This document shows positions 6,427 through 14,388 of a stretch of DNA of 18,819 bases, piece after piece. This DNA comes from Alphaproteobacteria bacterium (GTDB taxonomy: Bacteria > Pseudomonadota > Alphaproteobacteria > Micavibrionales > Micavibrionaceae). The notes below the pieces were generated by a model. That model was not told where the DNA came from. It made no database searches and saw only the letters and a list, made by a program, of their open reading frames with translations. Location: positions 1-18,819 of the forward strand of contig NZVS01000008.1 of NCBI GenBank assembly GCA_002701555.1, given 5' to 3'. Both the position numbers and the translations under genes were made by a program. Numbering within the stretch: the stretch's first letter is position 1; each line of letters opens with the position of its first letter.

Positions 6427-8850
6427 ATGCCCTCACCACATTATTTAAAATATAAACTGTTTCTTACAAAGCTGTCTTTGTATACGGAAAGCCTTACCCA
6501 TGCCTTTTTCCCGTTTATAATATTTAGCTTTTTTATATTGGGGCTTGGTTTAACTGGCATACTTACAGTATTTGGCTCTTTAGGAAGCAAAATTCTGGTT
6601 GTATTGTTTTTTTTACTTTGGATCAGGATTTTCTACGTTAACTTTAAAAACTTTAGGGCTCCCACAGAAAGCGATGTCGACCGCCGTCTCGAAGCTGATA
6701 ATAACCTTAAGCACAACCCTTTATTTACATTAAAAGATAAACTTGGGGAAAATAGCTCTCAGCAAAAACAGAATATCTGGCTTATACATCGTAAAAAACT
6801 GGAAAACCAAACCGGTAAAAAACTAAGAATCGGTGCGCCTGCACCTCATTTTTCTTTTCGTGACCCTTTCGCCCTTGGTATATTTGCAGTACTTCTACTG
6901 ATAATAGGTTTTATAATGGCAGGTCATAATTGGGAGGCTAGGCTAAAAACATCTTTTTTCCCTTTTGGTTTAACTGAATCAGATGCCCTGCCCTCTCCAC
7001 TAGCCATAACCTTTACACCTCCACCGTATATAAGGAAGTCACCAGCACAATATTCGGGACCAGATTACGAGAAGAATATTCAGGTACCGGAAGGGACAGT
7101 AGTTAGAGCAATCTATAATACACCCTATTTCAAACCTACGCTTAAAGTTGGTGGTGAAACTATACCTTTCACAGAAATTGACGAAAACACTTATTCTGCG
7201 CAGGCCAAACTTACCGAGACTACAAATGTCAAAATATCCCAGCTTGGCTTAACGCGCGCGAAGATAAAGACCGATATAATTACTGATAAAAAACCCCAGA
7301 TAAGGTTAAGCGGGAGTGTTGAAACTGTTGGCAATGGCAACTTCACAATCCCTGTAATTGTAAATGATGATTACGGTATAGATAAAATTATTCTTAGCGG
7401 AAATCTAACTCAATTCAGTGACAAAACAGCTATAGGCAACCAAATTTACGAAGAAAATGTTATAGCACTATCTACAGATGGTGAGGAGATTGAACTATCC
7501 GAGAGGTTTGATTTAACCTCCCATTTTTGGGCGGGGCATAAGGTTATGCTTAAAATTGGGGCCAAAGACAGTAAAGGTCAAATAACATACACAGATGAAT
7601 TTGCTTACACACTTCCCGAAAGACAATTTTTTAATCCGTTCGCTAAAGAAATTATTAAAAACAGAGCCCGCCTGGTTAACGCTTCGCTATTTGAGCAAAT
7701 GGAAATTGCCGATAACCTCATGAGGTTGAGAAATTCGATCGGCTCTTACAACGGTGACAAAGTTATTTTTCTGGCTCTGACTTCTGCATCCCGAAGGCTA
7801 GCCTATACCAGCGATAAAAGTGTTTTACCTGAAGTTATTGAAACACTTTGGGACACCGCACTACGTATTGAAGACGGTAGTCTTGGAACCGCCATGCGAC
7901 AACTTAAAGAGAACCAGCAGAAACTGCTTGAGACACTCAATGATCCTGAAAGCTCCATAGAGCAAAAAATGGCTGCAATGCAAAAGTTGCAAGAAAGTAT
8001 GGAGCAATTTTGGTCTGAGTTCATGCAAGAAATGCAAGAGCGGCTTAGACAAGGTCAGAAAATACCAGAAATAAAGAATCTTGAAAATGTTCAGGAGGTA
8101 AATCCCGACAAAATTACCGACTTCATGGAGCAGATGATGGAAGAAATTGCCAAAGGCAATAGCGAAGCCGCAATGGATATGGCCAAACAGCTTCAAAATA
8201 TGATGGGTATGATGTCACCAGAAATGATGCCTTCTATGTCAAAGCAAGCACGTGACATATCTCAGGCTATGAACAATTTGCGCAACCTGATTGAGCAACA
8301 AAAAAATCTTATTGAACGCTCGAAAGAAGCTACCGGGCAATCTGGTTCGGATACGTTAAACAAAGCAATGGATATAAGTTCGCAACAAGGTGCTGGCATT
8401 CAAAATAAAATGGCTTCTGAGTTACAGGATCTTACCAGTAAGCTTTCAAAATCGGGTATACCGGTTGCTCAAGATGGGCTTGAATCGGCTACATCGGCAA
8501 TGCGTGAAGCTGCAAGCCAAATACTTAATAATAAATATAATGAGGCTCTGCCTTCTCAAAGCTCCTCTCTTCAATACATGGAGGGGTTGCAGCAAGAATT
8601 GATGAAATCTCTACAGCAAGCTATGCAACGTTCTGGTGGATTGCCGTTTGGTATTAAAAACCAAAAGAGGGATATATTCGGCAGACCTCAAGACGCATCC
8701 GGCATGAGTTATGAGGAGGTGGAAATTCCTGATGAAATGAAAGAAAAAAGCCTTCAGGATATCTTGAATATAATTAGAGAACGCGCTTCTGAAACCCAAA
8801 GGCCACTTAATGAGCGTAATTATTATAAAAGATTACTTAGACAATGGTGA
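6427..8850 (+). CDS. TIGR02302 / DUF4175 family large membrane protein
   Basis: An 807-residue protein of a family nearly confined to alphaproteobacteria, with no established function. Three transmembrane helices are visible near the N-terminus (about 27-49, 55-73 and 147-166). A largely extracytoplasmic beta-rich portion follows (about 185-400; FTPPPYIRKSPAQYSGPDYE near the start). The C-terminal half is long and helical, unusually rich in Met, Gln and Glu (about 500-720, with runs such as MQEMQERLRQGQK and MMGMMSPEMMPSM). The C-terminus ERNYYKRLLRQW matches the family's conserved basic ending. The ATG follows the lipoprotein TAA with no gap and no Shine-Dalgarno, so translation is likely coupled. 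It converges on the zinc-ribbon gene, with six bases between the stop codons. Confidence 0.88.
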   Translation: MPSPHYLKYKLFLTKLSLYTESLTHAFFPFIIFSFFILGLGLTGILTVFGSLGSKILVVLFFLLWIRIFYVNFKNFRAPTESDVDRRLEADNNLKHNPLFTLKDKLGENSSQQKQNIWLIHRKKLENQTGKKLRIGAPAPHFSFRDPFALGIFAVLLLIIGFIMAGHNWEARLKTSFFPFGLTESDALPSPLAITFTPPPYIRKSPAQYSGPDYEKNIQVPEGTVVRAIYNTPYFKPTLKVGGETIPFTEIDENTYSAQAKLTETTNVKISQLGLTRAKIKTDIITDKKPQIRLSGSVETVGNGNFTIPVIVNDDYGIDKIILSGNLTQFSDKTAIGNQIYEENVIALSTDGEEIELSERFDLTSHFWAGHKVMLKIGAKDSKGQITYTDEFAYTLPERQFFNPFAKEIIKNRARLVNASLFEQMEIADNLMRLRNSIGSYNGDKVIFLALTSASRRLAYTSDKSVLPEVIETLWDTALRIEDGSLGTAMRQLKENQQKLLETLNDPESSIEQKMAAMQKLQESMEQFWSEFMQEMQERLRQGQKIPEIKNLENVQEVNPDKITDFMEQMMEEIAKGNSEAAMDMAKQLQNMMGMMSPEMMPSMSKQARDISQAMNNLRNLIEQQKNLIERSKEATGQSGSDTLNKAMDISSQQGAGIQNKMASELQDLTSKLSKSGIPVAQDGLESATSAMREAASQILNNKYNEALPSQSSSLQYMEGLQQELMKSLQQAMQRSGGLPFGIKNQKRDIFGRPQDASGMSYEEVEIPDEMKEKSLQDILNIIRERASETQRPLNERNYYKRLLRQW

Positions 8851-8856
8851 GATATA

Positions 8857-9720
8857 TCACAGGTCTCGTCCGCGAAAAGATATTATTACCCTTTCAACAC
8901 TACCTGACTTCCCCTGTGCAAGCTTTAGCGTTTGCGAAAAAGATAAAAGCTTTTCACCGCCAAGTGACTGCTCTTCCAAAGTAAAAATGTGATCACTTAT
9001 AATCTCCCCCGCGGAGTCCAGCATAACAGCATGAAGGTCAGGTATGGGGGACTCCTCTTGAGTGAGATTAATGATATTACCCTCAACACGAATGTCTTCA
9101 TCTTGCTTGAAAATCATTACCTTATCAAAAACAAGCCCCTCTCCCTCTACACGGGTTTCAAAACCCATTAAAACATATAGTCCTGATAACACAGGCCAGT
9201 GAGAAGTAAGAGAGCTTTTAAAAGGGATACTTAATGTTAAAACAAGAAGAAATAAAATTACGCCGCAGCACACAGAAAGAAATTTGTTTTTCCCTTTGTG
9301 TCTAGTAGCCGTTGAACCATCTTGTGAAACGCCATCACCCGAATCGTAGACCGAGGCTCTATCCTGATTCTGCTCGTCTATATTTCGGAGCTGCTCTGCA
9401 AAACTAACATCCCCTTCACCAACCGTGGTTTCATCATATGAGCGCATATCATCATTGGGTTCAGATTCTGAAAAGTCGTGTTCATCATCTATATCCACAT
9501 CAAAATCATCATCAAGTTCAGCGGCAATTTCTGGATTCTCTAAATCATCAAGAAGACCCAAAATCCCTAAGTCGTCTTTTTCTACGCTCTCCCTCACTGG
9601 TTCCGGTTCTTGGAACCAGATATGCGCGCAGTTACTGCAACGGACTTTACGCCCTTCATTTCCAAGCTTTTCGGAAGATAGCTTGAATTGAGTAGAACAT
9701 TTTGGACAAGTTAGAATCAT
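8857..9720 (-). CDS. MJ0042 zinc-ribbon / DUF3426 single-pass membrane protein
   Basis: The 287-residue protein opens with an MJ0042-type zinc ribbon: CPKC (Cys5, Cys8) and CSNC (Cys28, Cys31) followed by HIWF. A strongly acidic, probably disordered linker follows (about 45-125, including DDDFDVDIDDEHDF). One transmembrane helix lies at about 147-164 (FLSVCCGVILFLLVLTLS), and a C-terminal DUF3426-like domain (about 190-285) ends the protein. The zinc ribbon should be cytoplasmic and the DUF3426 domain periplasmic. Function is unknown; such proteins are recurrently encoded divergently from ftsE in alphaproteobacteria, as here. No clear Shine-Dalgarno precedes the ATG. Confidence 0.88.
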   Translation of the reverse strand: MILTCPKCSTQFKLSSEKLGNEGRKVRCSNCAHIWFQEPEPVRESVEKDDLGILGLLDDLENPEIAAELDDDFDVDIDDEHDFSESEPNDDMRSYDETTVGEGDVSFAEQLRNIDEQNQDRASVYDSGDGVSQDGSTATRHKGKNKFLSVCCGVILFLLVLTLSIPFKSSLTSHWPVLSGLYVLMGFETRVEGEGLVFDKVMIFKQDEDIRVEGNIINLTQEESPIPDLHAVMLDSAGEIISDHIFTLEEQSLGGEKLLSFSQTLKLAQGKSGSVERVIISFRGRDL

Positions 9721-9751
9721 GATTTTAGTACTAATTTCATTTGATATAACA

Positions 9752-9779
9752 ACTATAAGAGATTTTAGCCTCTGGTAAA
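9752..9779 (-). promoter_or_regulatory. Candidate promoter for the zinc-ribbon gene
   Basis: On the minus strand TTTACC (complement of 9774-9779) and TATAGT (complement of 9752-9757) are separated by 16 bases, matching the sigma-70 consensus at four and five of six positions. Initiation near 9745 would give a leader of about 25 bases. Found by eye only. Confidence 0.35.
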
Positions 9780-9785
9780 AGGTGA

Positions 9786-9813
9786 TTGGATAACTTTAAA
9801 CAAAAAATTTAAT
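9786..9813 (+). promoter_or_regulatory. Candidate promoter for ftsEX and following genes
   Basis: TTGGAT (9786-9791) and TTTAAT (9808-9813) are 16 bases apart in the 152-base divergent region upstream of ftsE. The -10 is close to consensus and the -35 is weak. Transcription would start about 50 bases before the ATG. This region must contain the promoter of the five-gene ftsE-to-DUF2125 unit, but the exact site is uncertain. Confidence 0.3.
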
Positions 9814-9872
9814 TCTTAATTTATCTATAACAACGCTTTTACCATGTAGACGAAAACTGTTAAATTAAGCCC

Positions 9873-10571
9873 ATGATTGAATTCCAAAGAGTCGCCCTGC
9901 GCTATGATGACAAATCGAATGTCTTAAAAGATGTTTCCTTTACCCTCAATCCCGGGTCATTTCATTATCTGACCGGAGCAAGCGGAGCAGGCAAAACCTC
10001 ACTCATTCGTTTACTCAGCTTGATGCAAAAAGCATCTGCTGGAAAAATTAACATGTTCGGAACATCTATAGATTATAACCATAGGTCAGAACTTGTTCCT
10101 GTCCGGCGGCGCATAGGTCTTGTTTATCAAGATTACAGGTTATTAAACCATCTTACTGTGTATGAAAACGTTGCTTTGCCTTTAAAAATTAAGAAATTAC
10201 CTCGCGGTCAAATTAAGGAGCATGTAGGCGAGCTGCTAAACTGGGTTGGTCTCGGTGATAAAATAAATTCTTATCCAAGATATCTCTCTGGAGGTGAACA
10301 ACAGCGAGTATCAATTGCCCGTGCCGTTATTACACAACCCCACCTTTTATTGGCAGATGAGCCTACTGGTAACCTTGATAATGCTATAAGTGAGAAGCTA
10401 CTAAAGCTTTTCGAGCAGCTGCATAGAATGGGCACAACCATTGTCATGGCAACGCATAATCCTGACATTATTATGAGATTTCCTCACCCTCAGCTTCATT
10501 TGGATAACGGTATACTGGAAACGAGAACAGCACGCGAGGCTGTCGAAAAAGGTAGGATGGGTACATTATGA
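9873..10571 (+). CDS. ftsE: Cell division ATP-binding protein FtsE
   Basis: FtsE is the ATPase of the FtsEX complex, which at the division site activates periplasmic peptidoglycan hydrolases rather than transporting a substrate. At 232 residues it has standard ABC motifs: Walker A GASGAGKT (35-42), Q-loop Gln86 in VYQDYRLL, signature LSGGEQQR (138-145), Walker B LLLADEP with catalytic Glu163, and H-loop His195. The opening IEFQRVALRYDDKSNVLKDV and the RRRIGLVYQDYRLL block are FtsE-like. The ribosome site is weak. The last codons overlap the ftsX start (ATGA), so the two are translationally coupled. An alternative as another small ABC ATPase is excluded by the adjacent ftsX. Confidence 0.95.
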   Translation: MIEFQRVALRYDDKSNVLKDVSFTLNPGSFHYLTGASGAGKTSLIRLLSLMQKASAGKINMFGTSIDYNHRSELVPVRRRIGLVYQDYRLLNHLTVYENVALPLKIKKLPRGQIKEHVGELLNWVGLGDKINSYPRYLSGGEQQRVSIARAVITQPHLLLADEPTGNLDNAISEKLLKLFEQLHRMGTTIVMATHNPDIIMRFPHPQLHLDNGILETRTAREAVEKGRMGTL

Positions 10572-11467
10572 GCAAAAAACCATCCCTGCTTACAGCCCGT
10601 CAATCCAGCCTGCCTCTTAGAAACCCGCAGGCAGATCGTTCCTTGATGGCAATGATACTTTTAATGACATTTGTTATCCTTATGATCGGCGCATCTTCTG
10701 TTTATTTCGGAAGGCTTGCCGGAGGCTGGGAAACAAAACTGTCTGAGATAGCAACTATCGAAATACAGGACAGCAAATTTACTACGAAGCTGCAAAAGGA
10801 TATTGAAAGTTTTCTGGATAGTCAGGGCATAGTAAACTCCTACGAGATTATTCCACCAGAAGAAGTGATGGATGCAGTAAGCCCTTGGCTCGACATAAAG
10901 GGTTTAAGAGATACCGATATGCCATTGCCTGTTATCATCAACCTTTCACTGGAATCTACGAATAAGCTTGATGTTGATAAACTGGCCTTTTCACTGAAAG
11001 CTATTAGTGAGTATATAAATTTCCAAAACCATCAAAACTGGTTGTCTGATGCACTAAAATGGGCAAATCTAATCCGTTTACTTTCTATAGCAATAGCGTG
11101 CGCCCTTCTTGCTGTTCTCGTCTTAGCACTCTCTTTACTCGTTCGGGACAGGGTTGTCTTAAATAAGGATGTAATCGATTTACTCCACGTAATGGGCGCT
11201 ACCGACCATTATATTCTGAAAGAATTTCTATGGCATTTATTGGCAGTAACTTTGAAAGCGCTTGTACTGGGCGTAGTATTTTATCTTCTCGTATCTGGCC
11301 TTTTATACAGCTTCTTAATGCCTGATCATGATGGGACAGAACTTTTTTCTTCCATGTTTACGCTTTCTGACCCATATATACTGCTTGGAATTCCACTTCT
11401 TGTATTCATATTTGTCGCAGTCACTGTGTGGAGAACAGTGATAAAAGCTGTCCGTGCCTTGCCGTAA
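10568..11467 (+). CDS. ftsX: Cell division protein FtsX (permease-like subunit)
   Basis: The 299-residue protein has the FtsX layout: cytoplasmic N-terminus, TM1 (about 26-47), a periplasmic domain (about 48-165) that in relatives contacts hydrolase activators such as EnvC, then TM2 (169-192), TM3 (222-248) and TM4 (270-289). The cytoplasmic loop between TM2 and TM3 carries the conserved NKDVIDLLHVMGATDHYILKEF segment that couples to FtsE. Its start overlaps the ftsE stop by four bases. No hydrolase or EnvC-like activator is encoded in this window, so its partner must be elsewhere. Confidence 0.93.
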   Translation: MSKKPSLLTARQSSLPLRNPQADRSLMAMILLMTFVILMIGASSVYFGRLAGGWETKLSEIATIEIQDSKFTTKLQKDIESFLDSQGIVNSYEIIPPEEVMDAVSPWLDIKGLRDTDMPLPVIINLSLESTNKLDVDKLAFSLKAISEYINFQNHQNWLSDALKWANLIRLLSIAIACALLAVLVLALSLLVRDRVVLNKDVIDLLHVMGATDHYILKEFLWHLLAVTLKALVLGVVFYLLVSGLLYSFLMPDHDGTELFSSMFTLSDPYILLGIPLLVFIFVAVTVWRTVIKAVRALP

Positions 11468-11485
11468 ACGTTATTCTGTTTTCCT

Positions 11486-12112
11486 ATGAGTGCTATAAGA
11501 CATTTTATTCTGTATATGTTCACCGCCTTTTTTATATTAGTCGGTCTTTGGTTTATTGGATTCAGTATTTTTAGTGTTTATTCACTTACGGCAAATCCCG
11601 ATCTTGCTAAGCGCGGACAAGCAGATGCCATAGTCGTTCTTACAGGTGGTAGCAGCAGGGTTACAACCGGCTTGGCGCTTTTAAATCAAAAAGCTGCAAA
11701 ACGACTTTTTATAAGTGGGAGCCATCAAGACACAACCGTTGATGACATTTTAGAAATGAATAAAAGTAATCCGGACTTGAGTTGCTGTATTGATCTGGAC
11801 CCTCTTGCCATTGATACTAAAAGCAATGCCTTACAAACAGTTAACTGGATCACAGAAAATAAAATTGATTCTATCATATTGGTAACATCGGGTTATCACA
11901 TGATAAGAGCTAGAAATGAGATAGACATGGTTTTGAGCCGTGTTTATGAAGAAAAATTAAGACCGACCCCGGACCTTTTAATTTACGAATTCCCCCTACC
12001 CCTTGAAACACTCGACGTAAAAAGTTTCTCCTTCTGGAAACTTATGCTGGGTGAATACAACAAAACTATACTCAGTTTTGCAAAACGTTTATTTAATCTT
12101 TCTGAAGGCTGA
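11486..12112 (+). CDS. DUF218 (YdcF/SanA/ElyC-like) membrane-anchored protein
   Basis: A 208-residue protein with one N-terminal membrane helix (about 9-31) followed by a DUF218 domain: ADAIVVLTGGSSRVTTGLAL (47-66), KRLFISGSH (72-80), the acidic segment AIDTKSNALQTVNWI (108-122) and SIILVTSGYHMIRARNEI (129-146). The domain is predicted periplasmic. Family members ElyC and SanA in E. coli affect envelope integrity and vancomycin sensitivity, with ElyC tied to lipid-carrier metabolism; the biochemical activity is unsettled. It starts 18 bases after ftsX and is followed by plsC, so an envelope role is likely. The ribosome site is weak. Confidence 0.88.
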   Translation: MSAIRHFILYMFTAFFILVGLWFIGFSIFSVYSLTANPDLAKRGQADAIVVLTGGSSRVTTGLALLNQKAAKRLFISGSHQDTTVDDILEMNKSNPDLSCCIDLDPLAIDTKSNALQTVNWITENKIDSIILVTSGYHMIRARNEIDMVLSRVYEEKLRPTPDLLIYEFPLPLETLDVKSFSFWKLMLGEYNKTILSFAKRLFNLSEG

Positions 12113-12122
12113 TAATCAAATT

Positions 12123-12857
12123 ATGAACCTGTTTCGCGCATATCTTTTCAACATAGTTTTTTATAGTTTTACTGCTTTTGTATGCATTATCTATATACCG
12201 GCCCTTTTTTTACCGAAAAAGCCATATAGACGCGCATTGGAATTCTATTTTGCTTCTGTTCACGTAATAGAGAAATATGTGCTTGGGCTGACCTATGAAG
12301 TTGTGGGTCTTGAACACCTTCCATCTTCCGGGAGTTATATAGTAGGTGCAAAACATCAATCTGCTTATGAAACAATGAAGCTATATTTATTATTTCCAAA
12401 TCCTGCGGTGATTTTAAAAAAAGAGCTTATATACCTCCCTTTCTGGGGATGGCTCGCCCTAAAATCAGGCGCGATTGCCATAGACCGAAGAACAAGGGAA
12501 ATGGCGATGAAATCAATAACTGAAGGCGCTATACGTGTTAAAAATGACGGGCGGCCTATTGCTATTTTTCCTCAAGGTACGCGTACGGCTATTGATGAAA
12601 CTTCAAAAATAAAAAAATATAGATGGGGCATAGCCCGAATGGCTAAAGCAGCTGAACTGGATATAATTCCTGTTGCTTTGAACAGTGGGGTATTTTGGCC
12701 TAGAAATGCTTTTCTCAAAAAACCCGGTAAAGTTACTTTCAAAGTATTACCCCCAATCTCATATAAGTTGAGCGAAAAAGAAATTATGAAGAAGCTTGAA
12801 AACTCTCTTGAAACGGAATCAGATAAACTTGTAGCTGAAGGCAAAAACTTTCTATGA
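12123..12857 (+). CDS. plsC: 1-acyl-sn-glycerol-3-phosphate acyltransferase
   Basis: PlsC acylates lysophosphatidic acid to phosphatidic acid at the inner membrane. I start it at the ATG at 12123 (244 residues), just after the DUF218 stop; the frame extends 24 codons upstream to 12051 inside that gene, but the extra residues are unlike the family. Acyltransferase motifs are clear: KHQSAYET (77-84), GAIAIDRR (116-123), FPQGTRT (149-155) and IIPVALNSG (181-189). The catalytic HX4D appears as HX4E (His78, Glu83), and FPEGTR as FPQGTR; both variants occur in some proteobacterial branches as I recall them. An N-terminal hydrophobic helix (about 8-30) anchors it. Its stop overlaps the DUF2125 start. 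Confidence 0.92.
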   Translation: MNLFRAYLFNIVFYSFTAFVCIIYIPALFLPKKPYRRALEFYFASVHVIEKYVLGLTYEVVGLEHLPSSGSYIVGAKHQSAYETMKLYLLFPNPAVILKKELIYLPFWGWLALKSGAIAIDRRTREMAMKSITEGAIRVKNDGRPIAIFPQGTRTAIDETSKIKKYRWGIARMAKAAELDIIPVALNSGVFWPRNAFLKKPGKVTFKVLPPISYKLSEKEIMKKLENSLETESDKLVAEGKNFL

Positions 12858-13618
12858 AAATTAAAAAAAAACCTTTTATATTATTTGTATGCATTGTTCT
12901 AATCATCTTGATTTACAGTTCTGCATGGTTTGGTGGGGCAAAACTACTTGAGAACGCAGTCATACAAACTCTGCAGGGACAATCCGCCTCGGGTCAAAGG
13001 CTTTTTGATGGTCAGGTTTCCAAAGTAAAAGGTTATCCAGGTGCCTATAGTCTTGAAGCTAAAGGACGCGTCATAACTTCTGACTTCTTGCTGAAATTCC
13101 CGGAAGTTGTTATCCAAGGCTGGCCTGTTCCCGGCACGCGCATTACAGCTGATTTTAAAAAAGGACTTCAAATTATTCTTCCAGGCCAAATGACTGAGAC
13201 ATTCGACAGTGCCTTGCTGGAATTTACAATGAGCCCACATTACCCTAAAGGTATCAATAATTACGAACTAACACGCTGGCATCAGGCGCAAGGTAATATA
13301 CACATAAGCCGCCTCACCCTTGTTCAGCAGGATATCCGTTTTGATCTTAGTGGCGATATCAGTTTGGATGAGGATTTGCAGCCAATAGCGCAGTTAACGC
13401 TTGCACTGAGAGGCAAAGAAAAAGTAATAGAAAAACTTGAGCAAAGAGGCGTTATTACAGAAGATCAAGCAAATCTGGTTACACAACTCGCATCGAAACT
13501 TGCTTCAGAAAATAATGATACTGAAGGAGAGATTACAGCCAAAATGGTAGTCCAAAACAACGCAATTTATTATGGGCCGTTACGTATAATGAGTTTACCC
13601 GAGGCCAGATGGGAATAA
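12854..13618 (+). CDS. DUF2125 family exported protein
   Basis: A 254-residue protein starting MKIKKKPFILFVCIVLIILI, a basic stretch followed by a membrane helix (about 8-25) that is either an uncleaved anchor or a signal peptide. The rest resembles DUF2125, an alphaproteobacterial family of unknown function, in its mixed beta-rich periplasmic region (strands such as VSKVKGYPGAYSLEAKGRV and the QDIRFDLSGDISLDEDLQPI segment). The ATG overlaps the plsC TGA by four bases, making it the last gene of the ftsE unit. It ends two bases before the convergent methyltransferase stop. In other alphaproteobacteria DUF2125 genes sit by tyrA and related aromatic or methionine genes, none of which occur here. 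Confidence 0.78.
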   Translation: MKIKKKPFILFVCIVLIILIYSSAWFGGAKLLENAVIQTLQGQSASGQRLFDGQVSKVKGYPGAYSLEAKGRVITSDFLLKFPEVVIQGWPVPGTRITADFKKGLQIILPGQMTETFDSALLEFTMSPHYPKGINNYELTRWHQAQGNIHISRLTLVQQDIRFDLSGDISLDEDLQPIAQLTLALRGKEKVIEKLEQRGVITEDQANLVTQLASKLASENNDTEGEITAKMVVQNNAIYYGPLRIMSLPEARWE

Positions 13619-13620
13619 TC

Positions 13621-14361
13621 TTATAAGTCATTACGCTGCTGTATAGGCGCTAAACCTTTCTTACCTCCGACCACACGTAAGGCGGTACCTCCCGCCGGAT
13701 GAACTGGTGCATATACTTGTTTTACCGCGTCAATACAGTGCACCCCGCCAAAAGCAGGGCATATCAAATTACCAAATCTTTCAAACCCCCATGCAGCTTT
13801 AAGAAGCAAACGCCATTTTACTGGCGGCATAAATAAAGCGTTTCTGTGGTTTTGAACTGAAAATAAAGCATTTTCCAGTGCGTTCTCTATTTGTGATGCT
13901 GAAAATGGGCGACCATGACCAAAAGGAGACCAGTCCCGGCGTGCCCACATACTTGTCCGATTAGGTACAATCAATATCAATCTTCCGTTACTTTTCAATG
14001 CGCGATAAATATCTTTCAGAGCAAGATCAAAATATTCAGCGTGCTCGAGAAAGTGGATAGCTAAAATCATATCCATTGAGTTACTTGCCAATGGTAATCC
14101 CGGCGTAGTTACCATAGCAGTCTTATTCGGCTTCCCTTTGGGCCAGCTGATTCCGCCCATAGTACCAGGCATAAGGGAAACCTTAGAGCATATTTCATTT
14201 TTAAAAACATCAAGATACGGCAATGTATATCCAAGACCGGCAACCTCCAGAGGTTGCGCAGATTTTATTAATGACGAAATATGGCTTCTAATAATTTTTT
14301 TTACTATCCACCCTTCCCGAGAGTAATAAAAGCGCTGATATGAAGAAGCCGATTTTTGCAT
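13621..14361 (-). CDS. Class I SAM-dependent methyltransferase
   Basis: A 246-residue protein of the Methyltransf_11 kind. The opening SSYQRFYYSREGWIVKKIIR and the motif I variant LEVAGLGYTLPYL (38-50, with GLGYTLP in place of the usual GxGxG) fit an alphaproteobacterial subgroup that often accompanies the glyoxalase II gene gloB. Other motifs are SMDMILAIHFLEHAEY (95-110), the post-motif LKSNGRLILIVPNRTSMWARR (122-142) and a conserved ERFGNLICPAFGGVHCI stretch (194-210). The substrate is unknown. It is the last gene of the ppiC-mutT unit, 27 bases after mutT, with a weak ribosome site. Confidence 0.85.
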   Translation of the reverse strand: MQKSASSYQRFYYSREGWIVKKIIRSHISSLIKSAQPLEVAGLGYTLPYLDVFKNEICSKVSLMPGTMGGISWPKGKPNKTAMVTTPGLPLASNSMDMILAIHFLEHAEYFDLALKDIYRALKSNGRLILIVPNRTSMWARRDWSPFGHGRPFSASQIENALENALFSVQNHRNALFMPPVKWRLLLKAAWGFERFGNLICPAFGGVHCIDAVKQVYAPVHPAGGTALRVVGGKKGLAPIQQRNDL

Positions 14362-14388
14362 AAAAACTTTTTATCTCTCTAAACACTT

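Noticed and set aside
9425..9691. Plus-strand frames opposite the acidic linker of the zinc-ribbon protein
   Set aside because: The Ser-rich product simply mirrors GAT/GAA-rich codons of the acidic linker.
12051..12122. Upstream ATG at 12051 for plsC
   Set aside because: It would overlap the DUF218 gene by over 60 bases and add 24 residues not typical of PlsC.
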